A stretch of 5,557 bases of DNA. Source: CAZWVM01 sp964637705. Lineage in GTDB: Bacteria; UBA8481. A program made the translations under genes and the position numbers. Below, one piece after another: positions 1 through 5,556 of this stretch (position 1 is the first letter of the stretch; every line of letters starts with the position of its first letter). The stretch covers positions 1 to 5,557 of the forward strand of contig CAZWVM010000216.1 of the NCBI GenBank assembly GCA_964637705.1. Direction: 5' to 3'. The notes under the pieces were generated by a model that ran no database searches, was not told the origin of the DNA, and saw only the letters and a list, made by a program, of their open reading frames with translations.

Positions 1-66
1 GAAGACCGGCCGCGAGTCCGTGCTCCAGAGCCCGTCCGCCGGGCTCACCGGGAAGGCGCTGACGCC
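1..66 (-). other. Domain: start of a further Ig/FN3-like stalk domain (residues 1831-1852, cut by the window)
   Basis: The last 22 residues, with FPVSPADG followed by SRPVF, repeat the opening of the preceding array members (P-A-x-G, then a PxF before the core Trp). The array therefore goes on past base 1, and the gene's 3' end lies beyond the window. Confidence 0.6.
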
Positions 67-3000
67 GGTGTCGATGCGGATGAGCCACGGCATCGTCGTC
101 TCGGTGTTCCCCAGGCGATCGCGCCCGATCACGCGCCAGTAGTAGGTGTCGCCGGCGAGGTTCGATGCCGGGGTCCAGGAGATCGCCGCCGTGTCGAAGG
201 TCGTCACGATCGTGGCGAAGGTGATCACCTTCGAGAGCTGGAAGGAATAGGTCTCGCCGTCGCCCACCCAGCGGAAGTTCGGCTTCTGGTTCTTCGTGTC
301 CGTGTAGTCCGAAGGGAGGACGAGGTAGACGTTGACGTCCGTGTCGACGACGAGACGGCGCGTCGCCGAGGTCGTCGCGTTGCCGACGCGATCGTAGGCC
401 GTCACCCGCCAATACCAGGTGTCGTGCCCGTAGTACTTCGTTGTCGGCGTGTAGGCCGCGGCCGATTGCGTCACGGAGTCGAAGGGCGCGGCAAACGTCG
501 TGTCCCGCGCGACCTGGAACAGGTAGGTGTCCGCGTCGGCGCTCGACCACGTGAAGGTCGGCGTGGAGTCCGTCGTGTCGCTGTTGTCGGCCGGGCCGGT
601 GATGGTCAGCGAGACCTGGGTGTCGAGCCGGAAGGACCACGTCGCGCTCGTCGTCTCGTTGCCCGCCTTGTCCGCCGATTTCACGCGCCAGTAGTAGATC
701 GTCTCGCCGAAGGTCAGGACCTGCCACGAGTTCGAGTCGACGGTGCGGGTCTGCACGTAGGTGTCGAACGAGGAGGAGCGGCTGATCTGGAGCGTGTAGG
801 AATCGAGGCCCGAGAGGTCGTCGGCGATCATGGACCAGGCGAACCGGATGAACGAGGACCGCGTCTCGACGCCGTTCGCGGGCGCGAGCAACGTCACGGG
901 CGGCACGTAGACGTCGTCCGTCAGGGACCGGCTGTCGCTCCACGACGACGTCTCGAAGTCGTCGACCGTCCGGACGCGCCAGTAATAGGCGCCGCTCGAG
1001 GAGAACGTGTGCCGATACGTGTCGCCGGTTCCGCTCGATTGCGCATACGTGACCGCGGTCGTGAAGGCGGGATCCGTCGCGAACTGGATCTGGGTTCGGG
1101 GGGCGCGCGCATCGCGGTAGTCCGAATCGCTCCAGGTCCACTGGAACGTCACGGACGCCGAGGCGAAGTTCGCGCCGTTGGCCGGCGAGACGAGCAGGGG
1201 CTTCGCGGGCGAAGAGTTGACCCGGCCCGTCGGGTTGAAGTTCACGTCGAAGTAGTGGTTCGCGACCGAGTCCTGGAGGTCGGTCCAGGAGTTGTCGTTC
1301 ACCAGGTTCACGGCGTCCAGCGCGTTGCACTGGTAGATGTTCTTCATGTCGCCGCCGTTGTTCTCGCCGGCGATCACCGTGAAGCGCAGCGTCCTCGGCA
1401 GCGTGATCCCGAAGTTCGACCAGGCGTACTGGGCCTCCAGGGCGTCGTGCTGCGCGCTGATCGCCGAGGTGGCCGAGGCGTTCCAGGTCCAGCCGCCGGA
1501 GCCCGTACCGAAGTAGCCCGACTTGTTCTTGTTGACGATGAGCTCGTACTCGCGCATCGCCGCCGTGTCCATCTGGCAGTCGGAGTATCCGCCGAACCAC
1601 CGTTCGCCGCTCCCGGAGACCCGGTCCGTGTCCAGGGCCAGCGCGATGTAGATCAGCGAGTCGCTCGTGATGTCGCGATACTTCGCCAGGATGTACAGGT
1701 AACCCGTATCGCCGGTGAGGCGGAGTTCCTTCAGGTCGTAGTTGGAGCTCGGGGCCGTGCCATCCGAACGCTCGTCCAGGGACAGGTCGGTCCAGATGAA
1801 CTCTCCGGTGTCGACCGCGGAACTGTTCGAACCGGAGGGGGCCGCGCCCTTCCAGTTGGACGGGTTCCCGTCCGGCAGGCCCGAGGCGTTGATCGAGAAG
1901 GTCCTCACGGCACTCCACGGCGACCAGGTGAAGTCGTCGCGGGTGCGGACGCGGGCGTAGTAGGTGCCGTTGGCCGAGAAGCTCCGGTCGCGCGAGGTCG
2001 TCGTGCCCGCGCCCGTCTCCGTCCAGGAGGTCGAAGCGAAGGTGCTGTCCGCGCCGACCTGGATCTCGTACTGCGGGTTCGTCGCGAGGCTCCCGTCCGT
2101 GTCGTTGACCGTCCAGGAGAAATTGACGAGGAGGGAAGTCTTGACGCTCCCCTCGGTCGGCGTGTTCAGGGTCGGCGCCTGCGGCTCGACGTTGACCGAG
2201 CCGTCGGCGTTGAAGGCGATGTCGAAGTAGTAGTTGAGCGTGCCGTCGGAGACGTCCGTCCAGGTGTTGCCCACCGCCGTCGTCACGGCGTCCAGGACGT
2301 CGGCGCCGAAGATCTCCGCCGCGGTCCCCGCCCCGTCGTTCTGCGCGACGGCCAACGTGAAGCGCAGGGCCGCGGGCAGCGTCACGCCCAGCGAATACCA
2401 CTTGAACTTCGCCTCGATGATGTTGTTCGCGTCCGAGACCCAACTGCTGCCCGTGTCCGTCCAGTTGAACTGGTTGTCGCCGACGCCGACGTAGCCCGTC
2501 TTGTTCGAGTTGATCGCGATTTGGTACTCGCGGCGGGCCGCGTTGTCCATCTGCACGTCCGTGTTGTCGCTGAACCATTCCTCGCCGGAGCCCGCCACGC
2601 GGTCCTTGTCGATCGCGAGGAGCACGAAGGGCTTGTTCGAGGCCGTGATGTCCGTGAACTTCCAGAGGAAGGCGATGTCGGTGACGTCGCCCGTCACGTG
2701 CATCTCGGTCAGGTCGTAGTTGTCGTCCGGATCCGCGCCCTCGGAGCGCTGGTCGGCCGAGGAGTCCTTCCAGATCCAGGCGCCCTGCGAGAAGGTGTAC
2801 GTGGCCGGCGTCGAGGGCGGCGTTCCCGTCCAGTCGCCGGGGTTCCCGTCGATGACGATGTTCGAGCCCGCGATCGCCGCGGTGTCGGCCGAAGATGTGT
2901 CGGAGATGTTGCCCGACTGGTCCTGGCAGCGCACGCGATACCAGTAGGTCGTCCCCACCGCGGCCGTCGTGTCCGTGAAGCTGGTCACCGGCACGAGACT

Positions 3001-5556
3001 GCCGTTCAGGCGCGAGTAGGAACCGTTCTGCGACGTGGAGCGGTAAACGTGGTAGCCCGCGACGTCCGTCTCGGAGTTCGCGTTCCACGTCAGGGCGATG
3101 TTGCCGCCCGACTGGTTGGCCTGCACGTTCGCCGGCGCGGCCGGCGGCGTCGAGTCCGTCGCGATCGGAGTCGCGTTCACCTGGTAGTCGGCTCCCGACG
3201 ACTGGCCGGCCGAGTCGATGGCCATGACCGTGTAGAAGTAGGGCTGGCCGTTGGTGAGGCCGGAATCCGTGATCGTGTAGGCCCAGAGCCGGTTCGCGAT
3301 CGCCGAACCGAGCACGCCCGGCGCGGTGGAGCGGTAGACCGTGTAACCCGCCACATCGAAGTCCGAGACACCGGTCCAGTTCACGACGAGGATCGTGTTG
3401 CCGACGGTGGGCGTCGAGACCGAGGGCTTCGAGGGCGCCGGGTCCCCGTCCACGTTCCAGGCGTTGTTCACGTACATCACGCCGCCGCCCTGGTCCGCGA
3501 CCGTGACGTCGCGATTCGTCGACGCGCCGGCCGGGAAGTCGCTCTCCCAGCCCGTCGTGTCCTTCACGAACTTGTACTGCATGACCGTCCCGACGGGGAG
3601 CGTCAGGGACTTGTACCAGATGTTCGAGCCCTGGTTCGTCATCGGCGTCGCCGAGGGGGTCCAGGCGGGCGTGATCATGCTCCCGGCCAGCTGCACGACG
3701 CTCGAGACCGTCTGCCCGGACATGTTCACGCGGAAGTGCACGGTGATGCCCGACTTCGGAGTCGCGGAGGCCGATGACGACGAGTCGCCCTCGTTCGCGC
3801 CCGTGTCCACCGCGCGGACGATGTAGTGGTAGGTCGAGTCGTTCGTGAGGCCGCTGTCGAGGCGGCTCGTCGCCGTGATGAGCGAGAGGATCCGCGTGAA
3901 GGGACCCGCGGCCGAGGTCGCGCGGTAGACGTTGTAGCCCGCGAGATCGGAGGCCGAGACCGCGTTCCAGGCGATCGTGCAGGTGGTGTTCCCGGCCGTC
4001 GCCGTGAGTCCCGTCACCTGCGCGGGCGGCGAGTTCGGCATCGGCTGCGCACCGGTCTCCGTCGAGGAGTCCCCGACGTTGCCCGATGCGTCGTAGGCCC
4101 TCAGCACGAAGTAGTAGGTGTCGGACGGGTTCAGGCCGCCGTAGGTCCGGGAGGTCGAGGCCGTCGTCTCGACGAGCCGCGCCCCGTAGCGTGCCTGGGT
4201 GTCGCTGTAGACCCGGTAACCCGAGAGGTCGAACTCGTTGTTCGCCGTCCATGAGACGGTCAGGTTGTACTCGCCTCGGGAGATCCTCACGCCCGTCACC
4301 GCCGAAGGCGCCGTCGAATCGGTGCCCGAGGGCGTCGCCGAAACCGTCGCCGAGCTGTCGGAGAGATTGTTCGAACGGTCGTGGCAGCGCACGATGTAGG
4401 TGTAGGAGCTGTCGTTCAGAACCTGCGTGTCCTGGTAGGTCGTCGTCGTGCCGAGCGAGGCCAGGAGGCTGTAGACGCCCGCGCCCTGGCGCCGGTAGAT
4501 CCTGTAGCCGCTCACATCGCTCCCCGAGACCGCCGTCCAGGCCAGGTAGACCACCTGGTTGCCCGGGGTCGCCGTGAAGTTCGTCGGGGCCGCCGGCGGC
4601 GTCGTGTCGTTGGAGATCGGGATCGTCCAGTTCGAGCCGCTGTTGTTGTCCCAGGAGCCGTCGCTGTAGTGGAAGACGAAGTTGACCGTCGTCACCGTCT
4701 GCGCCGCGTTGTTGAAGGGGCCGATCACGATCTTGAAGCTGCCGTCGAGCGGCGACTCGACCGACTGCGCGTCGTAGGACGTCGTCCCGGTGGGCCAGTA
4801 GGCCGCGTTCGGCGGGGTCCAGGAGTTGACGCCCCAGTGGAGCTTACCGGCCTTTGTGCCGGTGATCGTGATCGTGTCGGAGGAGGTTGGGTTGGTCGGG
4901 GTGAAGACGCCGCCGCCGCCCGAGTTGGAGTTGCCGACGTAGACGTGGTAGACGTCCGACTTCGTGACGTTGCCGCGGCCGTCCGTCGCCTCGACATAGT
5001 AATCCACGAGGACGTTCGAGAGACCCGTGATGAACCCGCGGTAGAGACCCGCCCGGTAGGTCGGCTGCAACTGGTTCGCCGGCGGGTTCGCGAAGGTCTT
5101 CTGCTCCATGACGATCGGCGTCCACGGGCCGACGCCCGCGCCCTGCGCGTAGACCTCGTTCACGTTGTCCGACAGCGGGTTCTCGCCGTCCGCGTCGAGG
5201 CGGTAGTAGAGGGTCGCCGAGGCCACGTTGTTGACGTCGTAGATGAAGGTGAAGACCTGGAAGTCCGACGCCTGCGTGCCCTTGAAGGCCTCCTCGGCGC
5301 CCGGGTTGTACGGTTCTCTCTGCAACGGGAAGACCGTCGGGCCGACCGGGTCCGTCCCCGGCGCGGAGGCGATGATCGGGTCGGCGAAGACCATCGCCTG
5401 GTTCGTCGCCCGGGTCGGCTGCTCGTCCCACTGGACCGTGCCGTCCCAGTACCAGTAGCAGCTCGTCTGGCCCACCAGGAACTCGCGCCAGGCCTTGTCC
5501 GTGTTGTTGCCGGTGCCGTTGATGATCGCCGAGATGTCCCCGGACGTCGCCTGGAT
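1..5556 (-). CDS. Giant multimodular secreted alpha-glucan-binding protein, probable starch-active enzyme (partial at both ends)
   Basis: A single frame is open from base 5556 to base 1 with no stop, giving 1852 residues. The first in-frame Met (residue 55) lies inside a folded region, so the true start is upstream. The frame is supported by coherent domains along its whole length and by G/C-rich third positions. Domain order is: possible GH57-like tail (1-72), beta-sandwich (73-208), CBM25/53-like (217-315), three FN3 (316-602), CBM20-like (603-702), two FN3 (703-897), a duplicated DOMON-like plus Ig-like unit (898-1548), then Ig/FN3-like domains to the window end. The composition (Ser/Thr/Asp/Asn-rich, six Cys, no hydrophobic segment) fits an exported protein. 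The starch-binding modules suggest it binds starch or glycogen outside the cell, with a hydrolase upstream; that activity is inferred. No neighbouring gene is visible. A purely adhesive or sensory surface protein is the main alternative. Confidence 0.93.
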   Translation of the reverse strand, partial: MQATSGDISAIINGTGNNTDKAWREFLVGQTSCYWYWDGTVQWDEQPTRATNQAMVFADPIIASAPGTDPVGPTVFPLQREPYNPGAEEAFKGTQASDFQVFTFIYDVNNVASATLYYRLDADGENPLSDNVNEVYAQGAGVGPWTPIVMEQKTFANPPANQLQPTYRAGLYRGFITGLSNVLVDYYVEATDGRGNVTKSDVYHVYVGNSNSGGGGVFTPTNPTSSDTITITGTKAGKLHWGVNSWTPPNAAYWPTGTTSYDAQSVESPLDGSFKIVIGPFNNAAQTVTTVNFVFHYSDGSWDNNSGSNWTIPISNDTTPPAAPTNFTATPGNQVVYLAWTAVSGSDVSGYRIYRRQGAGVYSLLASLGTTTTYQDTQVLNDSSYTYIVRCHDRSNNLSDSSATVSATPSGTDSTAPSAVTGVRISRGEYNLTVSWTANNEFDLSGYRVYSDTQARYGARLVETTASTSRTYGGLNPSDTYYFVLRAYDASGNVGDSSTETGAQPMPNSPPAQVTGLTATAGNTTCTIAWNAVSASDLAGYNVYRATSAAGPFTRILSLITATSRLDSGLTNDSTYHYIVRAVDTGANEGDSSSSASATPKSGITVHFRVNMSGQTVSSVVQLAGSMITPAWTPSATPMTNQGSNIWYKSLTLPVGTVMQYKFVKDTTGWESDFPAGASTNRDVTVADQGGGVMYVNNAWNVDGDPAPSKPSVSTPTVGNTILVVNWTGVSDFDVAGYTVYRSTAPGVLGSAIANRLWAYTITDSGLTNGQPYFYTVMAIDSAGQSSGADYQVNATPIATDSTPPAAPANVQANQSGGNIALTWNANSETDVAGYHVYRSTSQNGSYSRLNGSLVPVTSFTDTTAAVGTTYWYRVRCQDQSGNISDTSSADTAAIAGSNIVIDGNPGDWTGTPPSTPATYTFSQGAWIWKDSSADQRSEGADPDDNYDLTEMHVTGDVTDIAFLWKFTDITASNKPFVLLAIDKDRVAGSGEEWFSDNTDVQMDNAARREYQIAINSNKTGYVGVGDNQFNWTDTGSSWVSDANNIIEAKFKWYSLGVTLPAALRFTLAVAQNDGAGTAAEIFGADVLDAVTTAVGNTWTDVSDGTLNYYFDIAFNADGSVNVEPQAPTLNTPTEGSVKTSLLVNFSWTVNDTDGSLATNPQYEIQVGADSTFASTSWTETGAGTTTSRDRSFSANGTYYARVRTRDDFTWSPWSAVRTFSINASGLPDGNPSNWKGAAPSGSNSSAVDTGEFIWTDLSLDERSDGTAPSSNYDLKELRLTGDTGYLYILAKYRDITSDSLIYIALALDTDRVSGSGERWFGGYSDCQMDTAAMREYELIVNKNKSGYFGTGSGGWTWNASATSAISAQHDALEAQYAWSNFGITLPRTLRFTVIAGENNGGDMKNIYQCNALDAVNLVNDNSWTDLQDSVANHYFDVNFNPTGRVNSSPAKPLLVSPANGANFASASVTFQWTWSDSDYRDARAPRTQIQFATDPAFTTAVTYAQSSGTGDTYRHTFSSSGAYYWRVRTVDDFETSSWSDSRSLTDDVYVPPVTLLAPANGVETRSSFIRFAWSMIADDLSGLDSYTLQISRSSSFDTYVQTRTVDSNSWQVLTFGETIYYWRVKSADKAGNETTSATWSFRLDTQVSLTITGPADNSDTTDSTPTFTWSSADADTYLFQVARDTTFAAPFDSVTQSAAAYTPTTKYYGHDTWYWRVTAYDRVGNATTSATRRLVVDTDVNVYLVLPSDYTDTKNQKPNFRWVGDGETYSFQLSKVITFATIVTTFDTAAISWTPASNLAGDTYYWRVIGRDRLGNTETTMPWLIRIDTGVSAFPVSPADGLWSTDSRPVF
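67..339 (-). other. Domain: Ig/FN3-like stalk domain (residues 1740-1830)
   Basis: The third array member has VYLVLPSDYTDTKNQKPNF, then RW at 1762-1763, YSFQLSKVITF at 1770-1780, YYWRVIGRDRLGN at 1805-1817, and a closing LIRIDT. It follows the same template as the two preceding domains. Confidence 0.75.
340..618 (-). other. Domain: Ig/FN3-like stalk domain (residues 1647-1739)
   Basis: This second member of the array has LTITGPADNSDTTDSTPTF, then TW at 1669-1670, YLFQVARDTTF at 1678-1688, WYWRVTAYDRVGN at 1714-1726, and a closing RLVVDT. The first Tyr of the YYWRV motif is Trp here. The length of about 93 residues matches its neighbours. Confidence 0.75.
619..912 (-). other. Domain: Ig/FN3-like stalk domain (residues 1549-1646)
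   Basis: The domain starts YVPPVTLLAPANG. It shows FAW at 1572-1574, DSYTLQISRSSSF at 1585-1597, YYWRVKSADKAGN at 1621-1633, and closes with SFRLDT. The pattern PxNG, F-x-W, Y-x-x-Q-x-S, YYWRV, D-x-x-GN, LDT recurs in the next two domains. This forms a uniform array, probably a rigid stalk or spacer toward the C-terminus. Confidence 0.75.
913..1215 (-). other. Domain: Ig/FN3-like beta-sandwich following copy B (residues 1448-1548)
   Basis: The domain has PAKPLLVSPANGANF, FQWTW at 1471-1475, TQIQFATDPAFTTA around 1488-1500, and AYYWRVRTVDDFETSSWSDS at 1523-1542. It corresponds to the Ig-like domain after copy A (shared RVRTxDDF and a W-S close). The block from D-G-N-P to W-S therefore appears twice as a two-domain unit. 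Confidence 0.7.
1216..1881 (-). other. Domain: DOMON/CBM9-like beta-sandwich, copy B (residues 1226-1447)
   Basis: This is the second copy of the DOMON-like module. It starts LPDGNPSNWKG and carries the same landmarks as copy A: NYDLKELRLTGD (1272-1283), DTDRVSGSGERWF (1309-1321), D-x-QMD-x-AA-x-REY (1326-1337), GYFGTG, LPRTLRFTVIAGENN (1387-1400), LDAV, and HYFDVNFNPTGRVN. A hand alignment gives about two identical residues in five, so the duplication is old. Two cysteines, C1327 and C1410, occur here and not in copy A. They could pair if the fold brings them close. A carbohydrate-binding role is inferred from the family. Confidence 0.55.
1882..2190 (-). other. Domain: Ig/FN3-like beta-sandwich following copy A (residues 1123-1225)
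   Basis: The segment has the pattern of Ig-like stalk domains: APTLNTPTEGS, a core FSW at 1146-1148, YEIQVGADSTF around 1163-1173, and TYYARVRTRDDF at 1198-1209, then WSPWSAVRTFS. The later domains of this type have YYWRV at the same place; here the Trp is Ala (A1201). RVRTxDDF is shared with the partner domain after copy B. It is likely a spacer that pairs with the DOMON-like domain. Confidence 0.68.
2191..2865 (-). other. Domain: DOMON/CBM9-like beta-sandwich, copy A (residues 898-1122)
   Basis: The domain starts IVIDGNPGDWTG (900-911), the usual entry of DOMON/CBM9-type modules in which a short strand leads to a D-G-x-x-x-D-W turn. It continues with YDLTEMHVTGD (947-957), strands around FLWKF and PFVLLAID, an acidic loop DKDRVAGSGEEWF (983-995), D-x-QMD-x-AA-x-REY (1000-1011), GYVGVG, LPAALRFTLAVAQND (1061-1074), and YYFDIAFNADGSVN at the end. 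This layout resembles the sugar-binding domains found at the C-terminus of glucodextranases and some GH57 enzymes. Copy B follows 326 residues later. Ligand and exact family are inferred. Confidence 0.55.
2866..3159 (-). other. Domain: fibronectin type III domain 5 (residues 800-897)
   Basis: An FN3 domain with leader TDSTPPAAPANVQA, W824, TDVAGYHVYRS (830-840), FTDTTAAVGTTYWYRVRCQD (860-879) and GNISDTSS. The VRCxDxSxNxSD stretch (875-886) matches domain 1 (389-400), so these two may share a more recent ancestor than the copies between them. It ends the FN3 block and leads into the duplicated DOMON-like unit. Confidence 0.87.
3160..3450 (-). other. Domain: fibronectin type III domain 4 (residues 703-799)
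   Basis: An FN3 domain with core W727, the motif SDFDVAGYTVYRS (731-743), ITDSGLTNGQPYFYTVMAID in the E-F region, and a closing VNATP. It directly follows the CBM20-like module. The LTNGQPYFYTV segment is the common form of the FN3 F strand in bacterial exoenzymes. Confidence 0.86.
3451..3750 (-). other. Domain: CBM20-like starch-binding module (residues 603-702)
   Basis: The module opens with VHFRVNM (606-612). It then has LAG (623-625), AWTPSATPM (631-639), IWYKSLTLPVGT (646-657), YKFVKDTTGWESD (661-673) and NRDVTV (681-686), ending with AWNVDG. The order fits CBM20 and the related CBM48/AMPK-type modules: a first strand, an LAG turn, W-x-P, a strand before LPxGT, YKFV, W-E, NR. In CBM20 the W-E segment and the nearby W-P segment carry the glucan-contacting Trp residues, here W670 and W632. 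The length is about 100 residues, as expected. CBM20 and CBM48 cannot be separated with certainty by eye. Confidence 0.68.
3751..4035 (-). other. Domain: fibronectin type III domain 3 (residues 508-602)
   Basis: The third FN3 unit begins NSPPAQVTGLTAT. It has W530, SDLAGYNVYRA (536-546), and HYIVRAVDTGANEGDSS near its end, closing with SATPKS. It immediately precedes the CBM20-like module and so joins the first FN3 block to a second starch-binding element. C526, one residue short of the B strand, is not matched in the other FN3 copies. Confidence 0.86.
4036..4323 (-). other. Domain: fibronectin type III domain 2 (residues 412-507)
   Basis: The second FN3 unit starts TDSTAPSAVTGV. The core Trp is W436, the C-strand motif is FDLSGYRVYSD (442-452), and the F-strand motif is TYYFVLRAYDASGNVGDSS. 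It abuts domain 1 with no extra linker. It is diverged enough from its neighbours at the sequence level that it is not a recent copy. A spacer role is inferred from the family. Confidence 0.86.
4324..4611 (-). other. Domain: fibronectin type III domain 1 (residues 316-411)
   Basis: A typical bacterial FN3 domain. It has the leader DTTPPAAPTNFTA, the core Trp at 340 in the B strand, SDVSGYRIYR at 346-355, a Tyr at 374, and the F-strand SYTYIVRCHD at 384-393, then NLSDSS and a closing TP. The SGYRIYR motif is the standard signature of FN3 domains in secreted glycosidases. It probably acts as a spacer between the CBM25/53-like module and the next repeats. C391 in the VRCxD motif is shared with FN3 domain 5. 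Confidence 0.87.
4612..4908 (-). other. Domain: CBM25/CBM53-type starch-binding module (residues 217-315)
   Basis: The segment shows the hallmark order of this starch-binding fold. LHWGVNSW is at 239-246, then PP and WPTG at 248-257, GPF at 279-281, and FVFHYSDGSWDNN at 293-305 before a closing strand NWTIPIS. In CBM25/53 modules, exposed Trp/His side chains in the LHWG and DG-WDNN segments stack on glucose rings of starch, so W241, H240, W246 and W302 are the likely ligand contacts. The length of about 100 residues is normal for the family. CBM25 and CBM53 are related, and I cannot tell them apart here. This is the clearest evidence that the protein targets alpha-glucan. Confidence 0.78.
4909..4932 (-). 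other. Linker: short Asn/Ser/Gly linker (residues 209-216)
   Basis: Eight residues, NSNSGGGG, separate the beta-sandwich from the next binding module. A flexible Gly/Ser linker at this point is expected between a catalytic or accessory block and a carbohydrate-binding module. It marks a domain boundary. Confidence 0.7.
4933..5340 (-). other. Domain: amylase-associated beta-sandwich (residues 73-208)
   Basis: This segment opens with PTVFPLQREPYNPG and goes on through alternating hydrophobic strands. These include DFQVFTFIYDV (98-108), ATLYYRLDADG (114-124) and VLVDYYVEATDGRGNV (182-197), ending in HVYVG (204-208). The DYYVEATDxxGNV pattern is typical of Ig-like and E-set beta-sandwiches attached to secreted glycosidases. 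The acidic DADGENPLSDN loop (121-131) could be a metal site, though that is a guess. Its position between the possible catalytic tail and a starch-binding module fits a structural or accessory binding role. I cannot assign it to a named family. Confidence 0.55.
5341..5556 (-). other. Domain: possible C-terminal end of a GH57-like glycosidase region (residues 1-72)
   Basis: This is the N-terminal edge of the visible protein. It has a helical-looking stretch (around residues 18-30, with AWREFLVGQ) followed by an aromatic run TSCYWYWDG at residues 31-39, then W43-D44 and TRATNQA at 48-54. GH57 amylases and pullulanases carry an aromatic segment of the SDWFWWYGD type near the end of the catalytic region, and this run resembles it. 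The starch-binding modules that follow make an alpha-glucan hydrolase plausible. No catalytic Glu or Asp motif of GH57 lies inside the window, so the family call is an inference from memory of the motif. Another glycosidase or a non-catalytic domain remains possible. Confidence 0.4.

Larger units (their letters stand above)
913..2865 (-). repeat. Tandem duplication of a DOMON-like plus Ig-like unit (residues 898-1225 and 1226-1548)
   Basis: Two units of 328 and 323 residues lie head to tail. Equivalent residues in the central part are exactly 326 apart, for example DRV at 985 and 1311, and REY at 1009 and 1335. Both units begin with DGNP-x-x-W and end with an Ig-like domain containing RVRTxDDF. 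Identity in the DOMON-like part is about 43 percent by manual counting. The Ig-like halves also match, so the unit appears to have been copied whole. Confidence 0.8.

Noticed and set aside
1742..2947. Series of short plus-strand open frames of 72-88 codons placed end to end
   Set aside because: They lie antisense to the DOMON-like and Ig-like domains in the same off-register plus frame. None shows a domain or coherent ribosome binding sites, and the sense frame explains the whole stretch.
424..3777. Plus-strand open frame of 1117 codons
   Set aside because: It is codon-aligned antisense to the real gene. In that register, stops need TTA, CTA or TCA codons in the sense strand, which this GC-rich gene almost never uses; the frame ends exactly where the sense gene uses a TCA serine codon. 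Its product is a low-complexity Arg/Val/Gly-rich chain with no recognisable domain.
3826..4254. Plus-strand open frame of 142 codons
   Set aside because: It lies in the same antisense register as the larger shadow and again ends at a sense-strand TCA serine codon (residue 435). The product is Arg-rich with no domain, and it lies across FN3 domains 2 and 3 of the real gene.
4725..4997. Minus-strand open frame of 90 codons
   Set aside because: It is a Ser/Arg/Thr/Pro low-complexity product read out of frame within the CBM25/53-like module. It has no independent domain.
4844..5431. Minus-strand open frame of 195 codons
   Set aside because: It is out of frame with the main gene and overlaps the clear beta-sandwich and CBM25/53-like modules. 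Its product is an Arg/Gly/Pro-rich chain typical of off-frame reading of GC-rich DNA.
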